From Bacillus sp. 103mf (GTDB taxonomy: Bacteria > Bacillota > Bacilli > Bacillales > Bacillaceae_G): a DNA stretch of 64,000 nucleotides. Shown piece by piece: positions 25,346 through 33,625 of this stretch; position 1 is the first letter of the stretch, and each line of letters starts with the position of its first letter. The stretch is taken from positions 62,001 to 126,000 of the forward strand of contig NZ_FPAF01000003.1 of assembly GCF_900116295.1 (NCBI RefSeq), given 5' to 3'. The notes under the pieces were generated by a model that ran no database searches, was not told the DNA's origin, and was given only the letters and a program-made list of their open reading frames with translations. Made by a program: the position numbers and the translations under genes.

Positions 25346-27541
25346 ATGGAAGATTTCATTTACGCAAAGTGGGATCGGCAAACAGGAAAATTTGAAACAT
25401 TACAAGAACACACAGGACGAGTATTAGAGAATTTATCTTTACTAAAACACTCGTATGGATTTCTGTTGTCAGAAGAGATTTGGCAACTTGCACAAGTAGC
25501 TGCCCAATACCATGATGCGGGAAAGATTTATGAGGGATTTCAACAATTTATTAAACTTAATATGGGGTTATCTCCTTTAACAAAGCAAGAAATTGAAAAA
25601 AAACATCCTAATGTTCCTCATGCTTTTATTTCCTTACTTTGTGTTCCATTCTTAGAATTACATTATTCCCAAAGTACAGAACGGGTTGTAAAAGAGGCCA
25701 TTGCACATCATCATGTACGAAACGTAATGTTTGATGCCCAAATACTAAATACAGTTTTATCAGATTTAAAAGGGAAAATAGACCGTTTGGAGCAAGAATT
25801 GTGTTGTTCTGTTAATAAAGATCTTGATACTACAACAATAGGTTGGAAGCCAATTAAGAAAAAGGATAAAGAATATCCTCTTCTTGTGCTTGTAAAGGGA
25901 CTTTTAAATCGTGTAGATCATACGGCTTCTGCAGGAGAACTTGTGGAATATCATGCAGACAAAGGGGTTGGGACTTATGTCGATGAATTCCTAAAAAAGA
26001 ATGATCATAAACCACGCAATCTACAACTCTTTTCTTACGAAAATCGAAACAAGAATATTGTGGCTGTTGCACAAACTGGTATGGGAAAAACAGAAGCTTC
26101 TTTATTTTGGATTGATGAAGCGAAAGGTTTTATTACACTCCCTATCCGTGTAAGTTTAAATGCCTTGTATGAGCGTATAACAAATGGAATGGGATATGTA
26201 GATGAAGAGGGGCAAGCAATTGCTGGATTGCTACACAGTGGTAGTGTGGATTTTCTACAGACATTAAACAATGATTACGAAACCAATGAGCTTATCTATG
26301 AACAGTCTCGTTTATTGAGTAAAAAGTTAACATTTAGCACAATTGATCAAATTTTGAAGTTTCCATTTTTATTTCGAGGATATGAGAAATACTTGGCCAC
26401 AATGGCGTATTCTAAGATAGTTTTAGATGAAATACAGGGTTATTCTCCGAAAATCTTAGCTGTTTTACTCAAAGCATTGGAAATGATTCACCAGATAGGC
26501 GGCAAATTTATGATTATGACCGCTACACTTCCTACTGTTTTTATGGAAACAATGGAGAAACGAGGCAAAATCAAGGTTAGTGATTTTGTAAAAGAGGAAT
26601 TCTATAATGACTTAATTCGTCACCGTATATCTATACGTAAAACAAAGATCGATGAGGACTTAGAACATATTCGTGAAGTTGGACGAAATAAACGTGTATT
26701 AATTATTGCCAATACCGTAAAAGAGGCAAAACGTATATATGGGTTGTTTCATAATGAACATGTAAGGTTGTTGCACACGCAATTTATTCAAAAGGATCGT
26801 GCCGTTTTAGAAGAAGAAATTAAGAAATTTGCACCTAATGATAAAAATCGCGAAGAACAAAGTGGGATTTGGATTGCCACACAGCTTGTAGAAGCTTCAT
26901 TAGATATTGATTTTGATTTGTTATTTACTGAAATTTCTACATTAGATAGCTTATTTCAGCGTTTAGGTCGTTGTTATCGTGGAAGGGCCTATGAGGGTAC
27001 AGAACCTAATGTCTTTGTTTATACAGAAGCACAAGGGGTAGGGAACGTTTATGATGAGGATATTGTTGATAACAGTTTAAAACTCTTAGAACCCTTTAAT
27101 GGACAAAAACTACATGAAAAAACGAAAATGGAGCTTGTCGAAACATTATATAAAACAGAAAATCTAAGCAAAAAATACTTAGATGAATTCTATCAAGCTT
27201 TAAAAGTACTAGATAAACTTCTACTAAATGATATGGGAAATACAAAAGCACAAAGGTTGTTGCGTGATATTGATAATTATCAAGTTATTCCCTGTTCTGT
27301 ATATACAGAGAATCGTGCGCTATTTACTACATTTAAACAGGAAAAAGATCCAAATCAGCGAAAATTATTACGAATACAAATCGAAAAGCTTACAACTTCG
27401 ATTTCTATACAACAAGTTCAACAAAACAGGATAGAAACGAAGGAAATTGATATTTCTGGACTTCAATACATTCGTATTTTACATTGCAAGTACGATTTTG
27501 ATAAAGAAAAGATAACAGGAACAGGAATTGTATTTCCGTAA
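25346..27541 (+). CDS. cas3: Cas3 helicase-nuclease
   Basis: 731 residues with both Cas3 parts. The N-terminal HD nuclease domain has the metal-binding QYHDAGKIYEGF (about 54-66) and a later AIAHHHVRN (about 125). The superfamily 2 helicase follows, with Walker A AQTGMGKTEASLFW (about 240), DExH-box LDEIQGYSP (about 359), MTATLPT (about 390) and the motif VI-like QRLGRCYRGR (about 537). ATG 25346 follows CAGGAGGAAAAAAC. The frame is intact, so interference should work. Its last codon and stop lie inside the right 184-bp inverted repeat. Confidence 0.92.
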   Translation: MEDFIYAKWDRQTGKFETLQEHTGRVLENLSLLKHSYGFLLSEEIWQLAQVAAQYHDAGKIYEGFQQFIKLNMGLSPLTKQEIEKKHPNVPHAFISLLCVPFLELHYSQSTERVVKEAIAHHHVRNVMFDAQILNTVLSDLKGKIDRLEQELCCSVNKDLDTTTIGWKPIKKKDKEYPLLVLVKGLLNRVDHTASAGELVEYHADKGVGTYVDEFLKKNDHKPRNLQLFSYENRNKNIVAVAQTGMGKTEASLFWIDEAKGFITLPIRVSLNALYERITNGMGYVDEEGQAIAGLLHSGSVDFLQTLNNDYETNELIYEQSRLLSKKLTFSTIDQILKFPFLFRGYEKYLATMAYSKIVLDEIQGYSPKILAVLLKALEMIHQIGGKFMIMTATLPTVFMETMEKRGKIKVSDFVKEEFYNDLIRHRISIRKTKIDEDLEHIREVGRNKRVLIIANTVKEAKRIYGLFHNEHVRLLHTQFIQKDRAVLEEEIKKFAPNDKNREEQSGIWIATQLVEASLDIDFDLLFTEISTLDSLFQRLGRCYRGRAYEGTEPNVFVYTEAQGVGNVYDEDIVDNSLKLLEPFNGQKLHEKTKMELVETLYKTENLSKKYLDEFYQALKVLDKLLLNDMGNTKAQRLLRDIDNYQVIPCSVYTENRALFTTFKQEKDPNQRKLLRIQIEKLTTSISIQQVQQNRIETKEIDISGLQYIRILHCKYDFDKEKITGTGIVFP

Positions 27542-27721
27542 TTTTGCAGTGAACCTCGTTTTTGTTAAACATGCAGAAACCCTTACTATGATAAGGTCTG
27601 TAAGTGTTTTTTTAGAGAATCCAAAAACATGATCGATGATTCACTGCAAAATGATAGTTGCTACACGTAGTAACATGTTGCTATCATAAGGTGTATCCCC
27701 TGTATATAGATAGGGTTTTAT
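27538..27721 (+). repeat. Right 184-bp inverted repeat: leader of right array
   Basis: Begins inside the cas3 stop codon and ends 7 bp into the first repeat of the right array. Inside lies a 112-bp part bounded by ATTTTGCAGTGAA (27541) and TTCACTGCAAAAT (27640-27652), plus hairpins CCTTACTATGATAAGG and GTTGCTAC / GTAGTAAC. Confidence 0.92.
27658..27687 (+). promoter_or_regulatory. Candidate promoter of right CRISPR array
   Basis: TTGCTA at 27658-27663 and TATCAT at 27682-27687, 18-bp spacer. The start of transcription would fall about 20 bp before the first repeat. The same sequence occurs in mirror image in the left leader. Confidence 0.45.
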
Positions 27722-28460
27722 TTGAACTATGTGGGATGTAAATAACATACTGATTACTCCCGAAACCTGGTTCTTTCTTAGTTTTATTTGAACTATGTGG
27801 GATATAAATGGTTGTGCTTCACTTGGATCAATTGGTACAGTTAACGTTTTATTTGAACTACATGGGATATAAATGTTTGCCCTGCGAACATGACAGATAA
27901 GCTCTCAAATGTTTTATTTGAACTATGTGGGATGTAAATCTCGATAGTACTAGTTGGCAGTGTGTTGGCTGGTACGGTTTTATCTGAACTATTTGGGATA
28001 TAAAGAAAACATATTTATAACCTTTATACTTGATTGCTTCTGCGTTTTATCTGAACTGTGTGGGATATAAAGTTCTTAATACCCCAACGATCCAATTCAA
28101 CTACATAATAGTTTTATTTGAACTATGCGGGATATAAAGATGTAATTAAAGAAATGCCCTTCTAATGCCCATTTCTGTTTTATTTGAACTATATGAGATA
28201 TAAAGAGTGTTATGGCTGAGGTGTCTTTAGGAAAATGTTTCGTTTTATCTGAACTATTTGGGATATAAAGGATCTTGTTGCTTCGCTCCCAATATTATGT
28301 TTAGCCAGTTTTATTTGAACTACATGGGATATAAATCTAGAAGTCACAAATTTTAAGAAACTGGAGTTCTTTGTTTTATTTTAGCTATGTGGGATATAAA
28401 TTCCGTTTACATCTTGACTATACATAACAACTACTTAAGTTTTATCTGAACGATATGGGA
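27715..28460 (+). CRISPR. Right CRISPR array, type I-B, 12 repeat units
   Basis: Repeats start at 27715, 27781, 27846, 27911, 27977, 28044, 28111, 28177, 28242, 28308, 28373 and 28439, giving a period of 65-67 bp (29-bp repeat, 36-38-bp spacers, 11 spacers). The repeat is GTTTTATTTGAACTATGT then GGGATATAAAT with many variants: T or C at position 8, several forms at 15-18, and A or G in GATATAAA/GATGTAAA. The last unit is cut after GATATGGGA. Transcription runs rightward, away from cas. The sequence divergence between repeats is unusually high for one array. Confidence 0.95.
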
Positions 28461-28556
28461 ATTTGTCAAAAGAAATGAACGGAACAAAAAACATGAAGAG
28501 AGTTTAGTTAACTATCCAGAGTGGGATATGCTCGATAGTTAAAACCGAATCCAACC

Positions 28557-28593
28557 ATTGAAATAGAGTCCTATATTAGGACTCTATTTCAAT
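28557..28593 (+). terminator. Strong terminator right of CRISPR array
   Basis: 15-bp perfect stem ATTGAAATAGAGTCC / GGACTCTATTTCAAT with loop TATATTA, about 100 bp beyond the last repeat. It may end the right array transcript. Confidence 0.7.
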
Positions 28594-28647
28594 AGCAAAT
28601 TCATTTGTTATTTATTGAAAAATCCTTAATTTTAAATACAGTCTTTT

Positions 28648-29085
28648 TTAAGCACTTGTGAACCAATATACAGCAAAATAAATTTCTTCTGTTTCCATAA
28701 CAAAAAACACATCGTTCCATTCTGGTTCATAAGCATAAGCAAATCTGATTCCATCACTAGGAAATTCAATAGGTTTGATAAAAGGAGCATATCTGTTTCT
28801 CACTGTTATAAATTCTTCTTTGGATATCACCTTTAATTCTTTTTGTTCTTCCCTAATTTTTTCTTCGTACTCCCACATAGTCATTTCTTTAACATTTTTC
28901 CCTTTATACCAAAACCAATGTCTATTTCTCCCTTCAATGAATTTACATTGTACAGCAAACTCCTCCAAGGTTTTGATACTGGCGTATTCATCTTTTCTTT
29001 TGGTATGTTCAAAAACACATATTCTCTCTTCACATCCGCCCATTAATTCATCATCTTCAAATACAAAATATTTCACATTTACCAT
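28648..29085 (-). CDS. Hypothetical protein in phage-like pair
   Basis: 145 residues, or 142 if it starts at the GTG 29076 that is better placed after AGGGGA. Acidic protein without membrane segments, rich in aromatic residues (NRHWFWYKGKNVKEMTMWEY). The family is not recognised. It follows the truncated YolD-like gene by 15 bp, so the two were probably one operon. Confidence 0.5.
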   Translation of the reverse strand: MVNVKYFVFEDDELMGGCEERICVFEHTKRKDEYASIKTLEEFAVQCKFIEGRNRHWFWYKGKNVKEMTMWEYEEKIREEQKELKVISKEEFITVRNRYAPFIKPIEFPSDGIRFAYAYEPEWNDVFFVMETEEIYFAVYWFTSA

Positions 29086-29099
29086 CCCCTATTGTTCAT

Positions 29100-29386
29100 T
29101 TACATATATTTTATATCTGTAATATACCTGATATTTATGTATGTTACCTTATTATCTCTATTGATAATTCTTAACTCATTTCGAGATGTATCATAATAAT
29201 GGATATAACCCGTTTCCAAATGGATTCTGTTCTGTTTATGATATGAAATACCTACTTCAAGATTTTCAGACATCGCCTCACATACAACGTCATTTATAGC
29301 TTCTAATTGCTGTTCATCTAAAATCGGCATTAGAACATGATTTTGTTTTTCATACAATTCATTTAACCCTTCAAATTGCTCTTTTA
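29100..29386 (-). pseudogene. YolD-like gene, 5' end removed by transposon end
   Basis: The frame VLMPILDEQQLEAINDVVCE, then AMSENLEVGISYHKQ and YIHYYDTSRNELRIINRD, has the pattern of YolD-like proteins, the small partners of UV-damage (Y-family) polymerases. The usual start with its basic KWxSxMMLPEH stretch is missing. Upstream of residue EQFEGLNEL the codons are Tn3-type terminal repeat (29387-29425), so the transposon end replaced the N-terminus. A TTG inside the repeat (29399) keeps the frame open but lacks a ribosome site. Confidence 0.65.
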
Positions 29387-29707
29387 GGGGTCCCGCCAAC
29401 CCAATGACATAAAACCCACGTTAAGACATTTTTTGGAATTCAAAGCCTTGATTTAGGTACGCTAAGGGTTGTAACTAAAATGAATATTTTTGCTATAGAC
29501 AGGAATATTAGAGTGAGTACCAGCGAAGCTGTCACCATTTGCAATAAGGATACGTTAAGATTACAATAAGTTGTTTAAGTTTAACACTTACAATACGCAT
29601 ATCCACCGTACTGTTTTGGATTGATAATATATATGTTCATACTTAGATTCCATTATTATGTATAATAAAGTTAAAAAAATAATGACGCCACTTATGGAGA
29701 GTGTATT

Positions 29708-30571
29708 ATGTCAAAAAATGATTCTACCAATTTCGTTTTACATGCAAAAAGTGACCAATTTTACTGGGAAGGAATTGGCCAACTGTCCATAAAAACATTT
29801 TCAAATGGTAAAGCCCATTATAAGACTAATAAAGGCATGTTTGCTGTTGAAGAAAGTAGATACCTACTCCTTAATAAAGGTTCATACACAATTTCAATTG
29901 ATGAAACGAAGGATGTGGAATCTTTTTGTATTTTCTTTAAAGATGGGTTTGAAGCCGAAGTCTTTAATTCATTAAAAGAAACAAATGATAATCTTCTAAA
30001 CGATCCATTTATGGATACGAGTTCTATTGTTTTTTTTGATAAAACCTATCATAAAAATAATACTTTATCTTTTCAACTTGAAACTTTCAAACATATTTTA
30101 CCTAGTCTCGAAATTAATTCTGTTGGTTATGAGGAACACTTTCATAAGTTAATGCAATATATTTTGAATGAACATTTTAATACATACAAGGAAGTTGAAT
30201 CTTTAAGTGCAATACGGACTTCTACACGTGAAGAATTATATAGAAGGATATGTATAGCACATGATTACATAAGAGCTTATTATGACAAAACCATTAAATT
30301 AAATGACATTGCACGGATTTCTTGTCTATCTCCAAATCATTTATTAAGAACATACACACAAATATATGGTAAAACTCCTCATCAGCATATTTCAGAGTTT
30401 AGAGTAACAAAAGCAAAACAACTATTATCAGAATTAAGTAATAATATGACCGATATAACCTTTAAACTTGGATTTCAAAATCCTGTATCCTTTAGCAAAA
30501 TGTTTAAGCAACATGTTGGCATATCTCCTAAAGAATATCGAAAAAAGGTGATATTGGATAAGAAAAATTAG
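29708..30571 (+). CDS. AraC-family regulator
   Basis: 287 residues. The N-terminal part (about 1-110) has a cupin-like arm (RYLLLNKGSYTISIDETKDV). The C-terminal AraC DNA-binding domain with two helix-turn-helices spans about 185-283 (LNDIARISCLSPNHLLRTYT, IYGKTPHQHISEFRVTKAKQ, then FKLGFQNPVSFSKMFKQHVG). ATG 29708 follows TGGAGAGTGTATT. A VOC-family gene follows after 53 bp and is the natural target. The pair is passenger cargo of a Tn3-type element. Confidence 0.85.
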   Translation: MSKNDSTNFVLHAKSDQFYWEGIGQLSIKTFSNGKAHYKTNKGMFAVEESRYLLLNKGSYTISIDETKDVESFCIFFKDGFEAEVFNSLKETNDNLLNDPFMDTSSIVFFDKTYHKNNTLSFQLETFKHILPSLEINSVGYEEHFHKLMQYILNEHFNTYKEVESLSAIRTSTREELYRRICIAHDYIRAYYDKTIKLNDIARISCLSPNHLLRTYTQIYGKTPHQHISEFRVTKAKQLLSELSNNMTDITFKLGFQNPVSFSKMFKQHVGISPKEYRKKVILDKKN

Positions 30572-30624
30572 GTGAAATAATTTATCCTTTTAATAATAAG
30601 ATATTTTGAAGGGAGCAAATTTTT

Positions 30625-31002
30625 ATGGAAACTAATATAATCCAAAAAATTGGACAAATTGGAGTACCTGTAAAAGATTTAAATAGAGCACTAGATTTTT
30701 ATAAAGAAAAATTAGGTCTCTCGCTTTTGTTTAACACTAATAGTATGGCATTCTTTGAATGCAACGGATTGCGTCTCATGTTAACACTTCCAGAAAAAGA
30801 GGAATTCGCTCTTTCAAGTTCAGTAATTTATTTTGAAGTAAATAATATTAAAGATACTTATGAACGCTTATTAGGTAAAGAAGTTACTTTTATCGACGAA
30901 CCACATGTTGTAGCTAAAATGGGACAAACAGAAACATGGATGGTATTTTTTAAGGATACCGAAGACAATACTCATGCATTGCTGAGTGAAGTGCAAGTTT
31001 AA
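30625..31002 (+). CDS. VOC-family (glyoxalase-like) protein
   Basis: 125 residues with the paired beta-alpha-beta-beta-beta VOC fold: IGQIGVPVKDLNRALDFYKE at the start, ECNGLRLMLTLPEKEEF in the middle, VVAKMGQTETWMVFFKDTED near the end. Likely metal ligands are His/Glu positions in those strands. It may detoxify an aldehyde or antibiotic; the substrate is unknown. GAAGGGAGCAAATTTTT precedes ATG 30625. It is cotranscribed with or controlled by the AraC protein upstream, and ends in a terminator at 31012. Confidence 0.8.
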   Translation: METNIIQKIGQIGVPVKDLNRALDFYKEKLGLSLLFNTNSMAFFECNGLRLMLTLPEKEEFALSSSVIYFEVNNIKDTYERLLGKEVTFIDEPHVVAKMGQTETWMVFFKDTEDNTHALLSEVQV

Positions 31003-31011
31003 GAAAAATAA

Positions 31012-31052
31012 AAGGAGACCGTCTAAATAATCCGAATGGTCTCCTTCATTTT
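31012..31052 (+). terminator. Terminator after VOC gene
   Basis: AAGGAGACC (31012) pairs with GGTCTCCTT (31038), followed by CATTTTAT. Confidence 0.65.
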
Positions 31053-31137
31053 ATGTTAGCCTATGTAGTACTTCATAATCTAGAGTTAGTTTTTAACTTT
31101 ACTACTTTTTTATAGAGTAGTATTTTTTATGATATCA

Positions 31138-31274
31138 CCGTAACAAAAACGACCATTTTTGTTACAGTAGTTTGTATCAAGATATGAAGTCAAGTAAACT
31201 AGCAATCCAGACGTAACAAAAATATGTAACAAAATTATTTGTAACAATATATATTAAAAGACACTTTTGATACA
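31138..31274 (+). other. res site of the AraC/VOC element
   Basis: Subsites CCGTAACAAAAACGACC...TTTTTGTTACA (31138-31166), ACGTAACAAAAATATGTAAC (31211-31230) and TTGTAACAATATATATTAAA...TTGATACA (31239-31274), directly upstream of the resolvase gene. It is the direct-orientation partner of the site at 14607-14744. Confidence 0.7.
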
Positions 31275-31299
31275 ATAAAAATAAAAAAGGAAGAATTAC

Positions 31300-31854
31300 A
31301 TGAAATTTGGATATATGCGAGTGTCTACGATTGATCAAAATTTAGATCGCCAAGAACAACAATTAAAAGAGGCCGGTTGTGAACGTATTTTTTTTGAAAA
31401 AATAACAGGATTTAAACGAAACCGCCCTGAGCTGAATCGTATGTTAGAATTTCTACGCCAAGGAGATACAGTAGTAGTAACAGATTTGACTCGTCTTTCT
31501 CGTTCTACAAAAGATTTAATTGAAATTGCCGAACTCATTTCTCAAAAAGGAGCAAACTTAAAAAGTCTAAAAGAAGCTTGGCTTGATACAACAACAGCAC
31601 ATGGAAAAATACTCTTTACTGTTTTTGCAGGGATTGCTCAATTTGAAAGAGATTTAACCTCTGAACGAACAAAAGAAGGAATCATAGCAGCCAAGAAACG
31701 TGGGAAACATCCTGGAAGACCCAAAACTGATGAGGAAAAGGTAAATTATGCTTTATATCTTATAGATCAAGGGATGAATCGTACGGATGCTGCAGAAAAA
31801 GCTGGTATCTCTCGCATGACGCTGTATCGTAAAATACAACAAAAAGATAATTAG
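31300..31854 (+). CDS. tnpR: Serine resolvase/recombinase
   Basis: 184 residues, the usual length for a Tn3-type resolvase. MKFGYMRVSTIDQNLDRQEQ carries the catalytic Ser (residue 9), followed by VVTDLTRLSRSTKDLIEIAE with the active-site Arg residues, FAGIAQFERDLTSERTKEGI and a C-terminal helix-turn-helix (RTDAAEKAGISRMTLYRKIQ). AAAGGAAGAATTAC precedes ATG 31300. Its res site lies upstream. A second copy of that site in the same direction lies at 14607, so this enzyme could in principle excise the DNA in between. Confidence 0.88.
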   Translation: MKFGYMRVSTIDQNLDRQEQQLKEAGCERIFFEKITGFKRNRPELNRMLEFLRQGDTVVVTDLTRLSRSTKDLIEIAELISQKGANLKSLKEAWLDTTTAHGKILFTVFAGIAQFERDLTSERTKEGIIAAKKRGKHPGRPKTDEEKVNYALYLIDQGMNRTDAAEKAGISRMTLYRKIQQKDN

Positions 31855-32000
31855 CAATATAAATGAATGGGGCAGAGTGGAAATAGTATATCATTATTTG
31901 CTACTTTGCCCCTGGTTACAGCAACGCTGGTACTGGGCCTAAAAGAAGAGCAGATTTCAATACAAAGTACTGTTTCTGAAGCGTAAGAGAAAGCAGTGTC

Positions 32001-33167
32001 TCAAGATGAGATACTGCTTTGTTTTTTTAGCGGCATGCTTTTTCCATATGTGCCAAGGCGCCAAATATATTCAAGCGGTCCGTATTGATAACGAGAGAGC
32101 CACCAGCGGCTGATAAAGATTTGAATGATATAGAAGCCAATACAAAAAAGTGTACCGCCCCATAGTGGGAATATGATATTTGCTTTAAATAGTAATCCAA
32201 ATACGAATAATGTTACGACCGTTTGCGAGATATAGTTCGTTAATGCCATACGGCCAACATATTGGAAAGGACGGAATACCTTTTGCCATTTCGCATGCTG
32301 CAAGAGACGCATAAGTGTAAAAATATAGAAAATGAATAGAGTCTTTCCACTTAGTGTAATAAAGGCGATCATTGTAAACGGTACGTATGGATCGTTTATA
32401 GTAAAATAGGTAATAATAATTCCCCATGTTGGCAAGGTAGAAAGGAAGGTAATGATTTGCCATTTTTTTAGCTTTGTATCAATCTCGTTTACGCGGCGGA
32501 ACATTTCTTTTTTTCCGGCATACAGACCGAGTAAAAAGAGACCAACTGTTTCTGGTAGCATGATAAGAGATGAGCTAATTGCTTCTGAATAAAAAGCAGT
32601 AAAGCGATCTTGAACTTGCAAGCTCCAATCTAACAATGGAACGACAGGAGTAGAAAAAGCGTTAGGTGTTTCGTGGGGAATGAGCAGCATTATTAAATTC
32701 ATAAACAACACAAAAAGTTCCCAAACACTTAACAAAATAAGTGACCAAATTAATAAGGTTTTTGGTTGTCTTTTATAAAATAAAAGAAGTAGGAACCCAC
32801 CTATTGCATAATCATGTAAAATATCACCGTCCCAAAGTAGTACATAATGTAAAAATCCGAATAAGAATAAAATAAGTAGTCTCCGTATAAACAATAATTT
32901 TGGATGAGGTGTCTTTTTTTCTGCGCGCTCCATAAAAATATAAAAACCAAGACCAAATAAAAAGGAAAAAATTGTGTAAAATTTTGTTTGGACAAACAGA
33001 TCATAAAATAAGCGAATGTAACGATCGAACCCTTCATAATCACTCGTTAAATCTCGGGATTCAACTCCAGCTAATACGGGCCAATTTACAAGGAAAATAC
33101 CAAAGATGGCAATCCCTCGTATAATATCAATAGAATGAATTCTTTCGTTTTGTGAAATACTGTTCAT
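32001..33167 (-). CDS. YeiB/DUF418-family membrane protein
   Basis: 388 residues with about nine to ten hydrophobic helices. The N-terminal IHSIDIIRGIAIFGIFLVNW is the DUF1624/YeiB signature, and FQYVGRMALTNYISQTVVTL with GGTLFCIGFYIIQIFISRWW and the C-terminal WLSRYQYGPLEYIWRLGTYG are the typical DUF418 end. Function of the family is unknown. ATG 33167 follows AAGGAGATGAAGT. It is the first core-type gene after the accessory region. Confidence 0.82.
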   Translation of the reverse strand: MNSISQNERIHSIDIIRGIAIFGIFLVNWPVLAGVESRDLTSDYEGFDRYIRLFYDLFVQTKFYTIFSFLFGLGFYIFMERAEKKTPHPKLLFIRRLLILFLFGFLHYVLLWDGDILHDYAIGGFLLLLFYKRQPKTLLIWSLILLSVWELFVLFMNLIMLLIPHETPNAFSTPVVPLLDWSLQVQDRFTAFYSEAISSSLIMLPETVGLFLLGLYAGKKEMFRRVNEIDTKLKKWQIITFLSTLPTWGIIITYFTINDPYVPFTMIAFITLSGKTLFIFYIFTLMRLLQHAKWQKVFRPFQYVGRMALTNYISQTVVTLFVFGLLFKANIIFPLWGGTLFCIGFYIIQIFISRWWLSRYQYGPLEYIWRLGTYGKSMPLKKQSSISS

Positions 33168-33227
33168 ACTTCATCTCCTTATATATATTTCTTTAAGTAT
33201 AATACAGTATGAATTATAAGGTAAATA

Positions 33228-33405
33228 TATCCATTTTAATTTTCAGCATACAAGTCGCTGCTATGCAGGATACAGCATGACCGTTACTTGCTTACTCCTT
33301 TTGTTTTAAACTTTGCATGTGGTAGGAAAAGGTCCTGACCGTTTCTATGCGCGACCAGATGCTCTCGTTCTCCTAAAAAGAAAAGGGGGTTTTATATCGT
33401 TTTTT
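33228..33405 (+). repeat. bcr1-like repeat, copy A
   Basis: Shared blocks: GTCGCTGCTATGCAG, CTTGCTTACTCCTTTTGTTT, CATGTGGTAGGAAAAGGTCC, TGACCGTTTCTATGCGCG, CCAGATGCTCTCG and CTAAAAAGAAAAGG. The family resembles the ~155-bp bcr1 element of the B. cereus group as I remember it. Other copies lie at 40081, 45475, 45660, 50015, 52159, 61434 and 62538. Confidence 0.65.
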
Positions 33406-33511
33406 AACTTGTATATATGCATTTCCAAATTTTTTAACTGTTAACAATTCGCCTGTGAGTTATAATAAGAATGCACAACAATTTACGACTTCCTTTAAAA
33501 CAGGCAGAATG

Positions 33512-33542
33512 AAAGCTCTCCAAAAGGGAGCTTTTCTTTTTG
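33512..33542 (+). terminator. Orphan terminator
   Basis: AAAGCTCTC / GGGAGCTTT stem then TTCTTTTT, with no coding gene upstream within 300 bp. It could end a small RNA that starts near the TATAATAAG box at 33460. Confidence 0.5.
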
Positions 33543-33591
33543 AATTATATATTGATAATCATTCTCTTTAATGATACAATATGTTTAAAAT

Positions 33592-33606
33592 TGATAATCG
33601 TTATCA
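33592..33606. promoter_or_regulatory. Fur box
   Basis: TGATAATCGTTATCA has the 7-1-7 inverted-repeat form of the Bacillus Fur box without a mismatch at TGATAAT/TTATCA edges. A half-similar TGATAATCATTCTC lies at 33553. The box is 20 bp upstream of the mini-protein start, so iron should repress it. Confidence 0.75.
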
Positions 33607-33625
33607 AAAATAAGGTGTGATAAAT

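Larger units (their letters stand above)
29387..31854 (+). mobile_element. Tn3-family element, left end with AraC, VOC and resolvase
   Basis: A 39-bp terminal repeat (29387-29425, GGGGTCCCGCC to CCCACGTTAAG) faces right. It is followed by about 45 bp shared with the 14557-14868 mini-element, then an AraC regulator, a VOC protein, a res region and a serine resolvase. No transposase and no right terminal repeat are found before the YeiB gene at 32001, so the element is truncated or ends in an altered repeat. Confidence 0.6.

Noticed and set aside
20569-28460. Self-targeting spacers
   Set aside because: I scanned the spacers by eye against the window and saw no convincing match; a proper search is needed before any claim.
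28843-29122. Plus-strand frames opposite the hypothetical gene at 28648-29085
   Set aside because: They lack ribosome sites and are rich in Phe/Ser/Leu as expected for antisense of AT-rich coding DNA.
14557-29425. Reading the CRISPR island as a normal composite transposon bounded by the two similar Tn3-type ends
   Set aside because: The similar ends at 14868 and 29387 face each other, so they cannot be the outer ends of one transposon that contains the CRISPR locus; the res-site explanation fits better.
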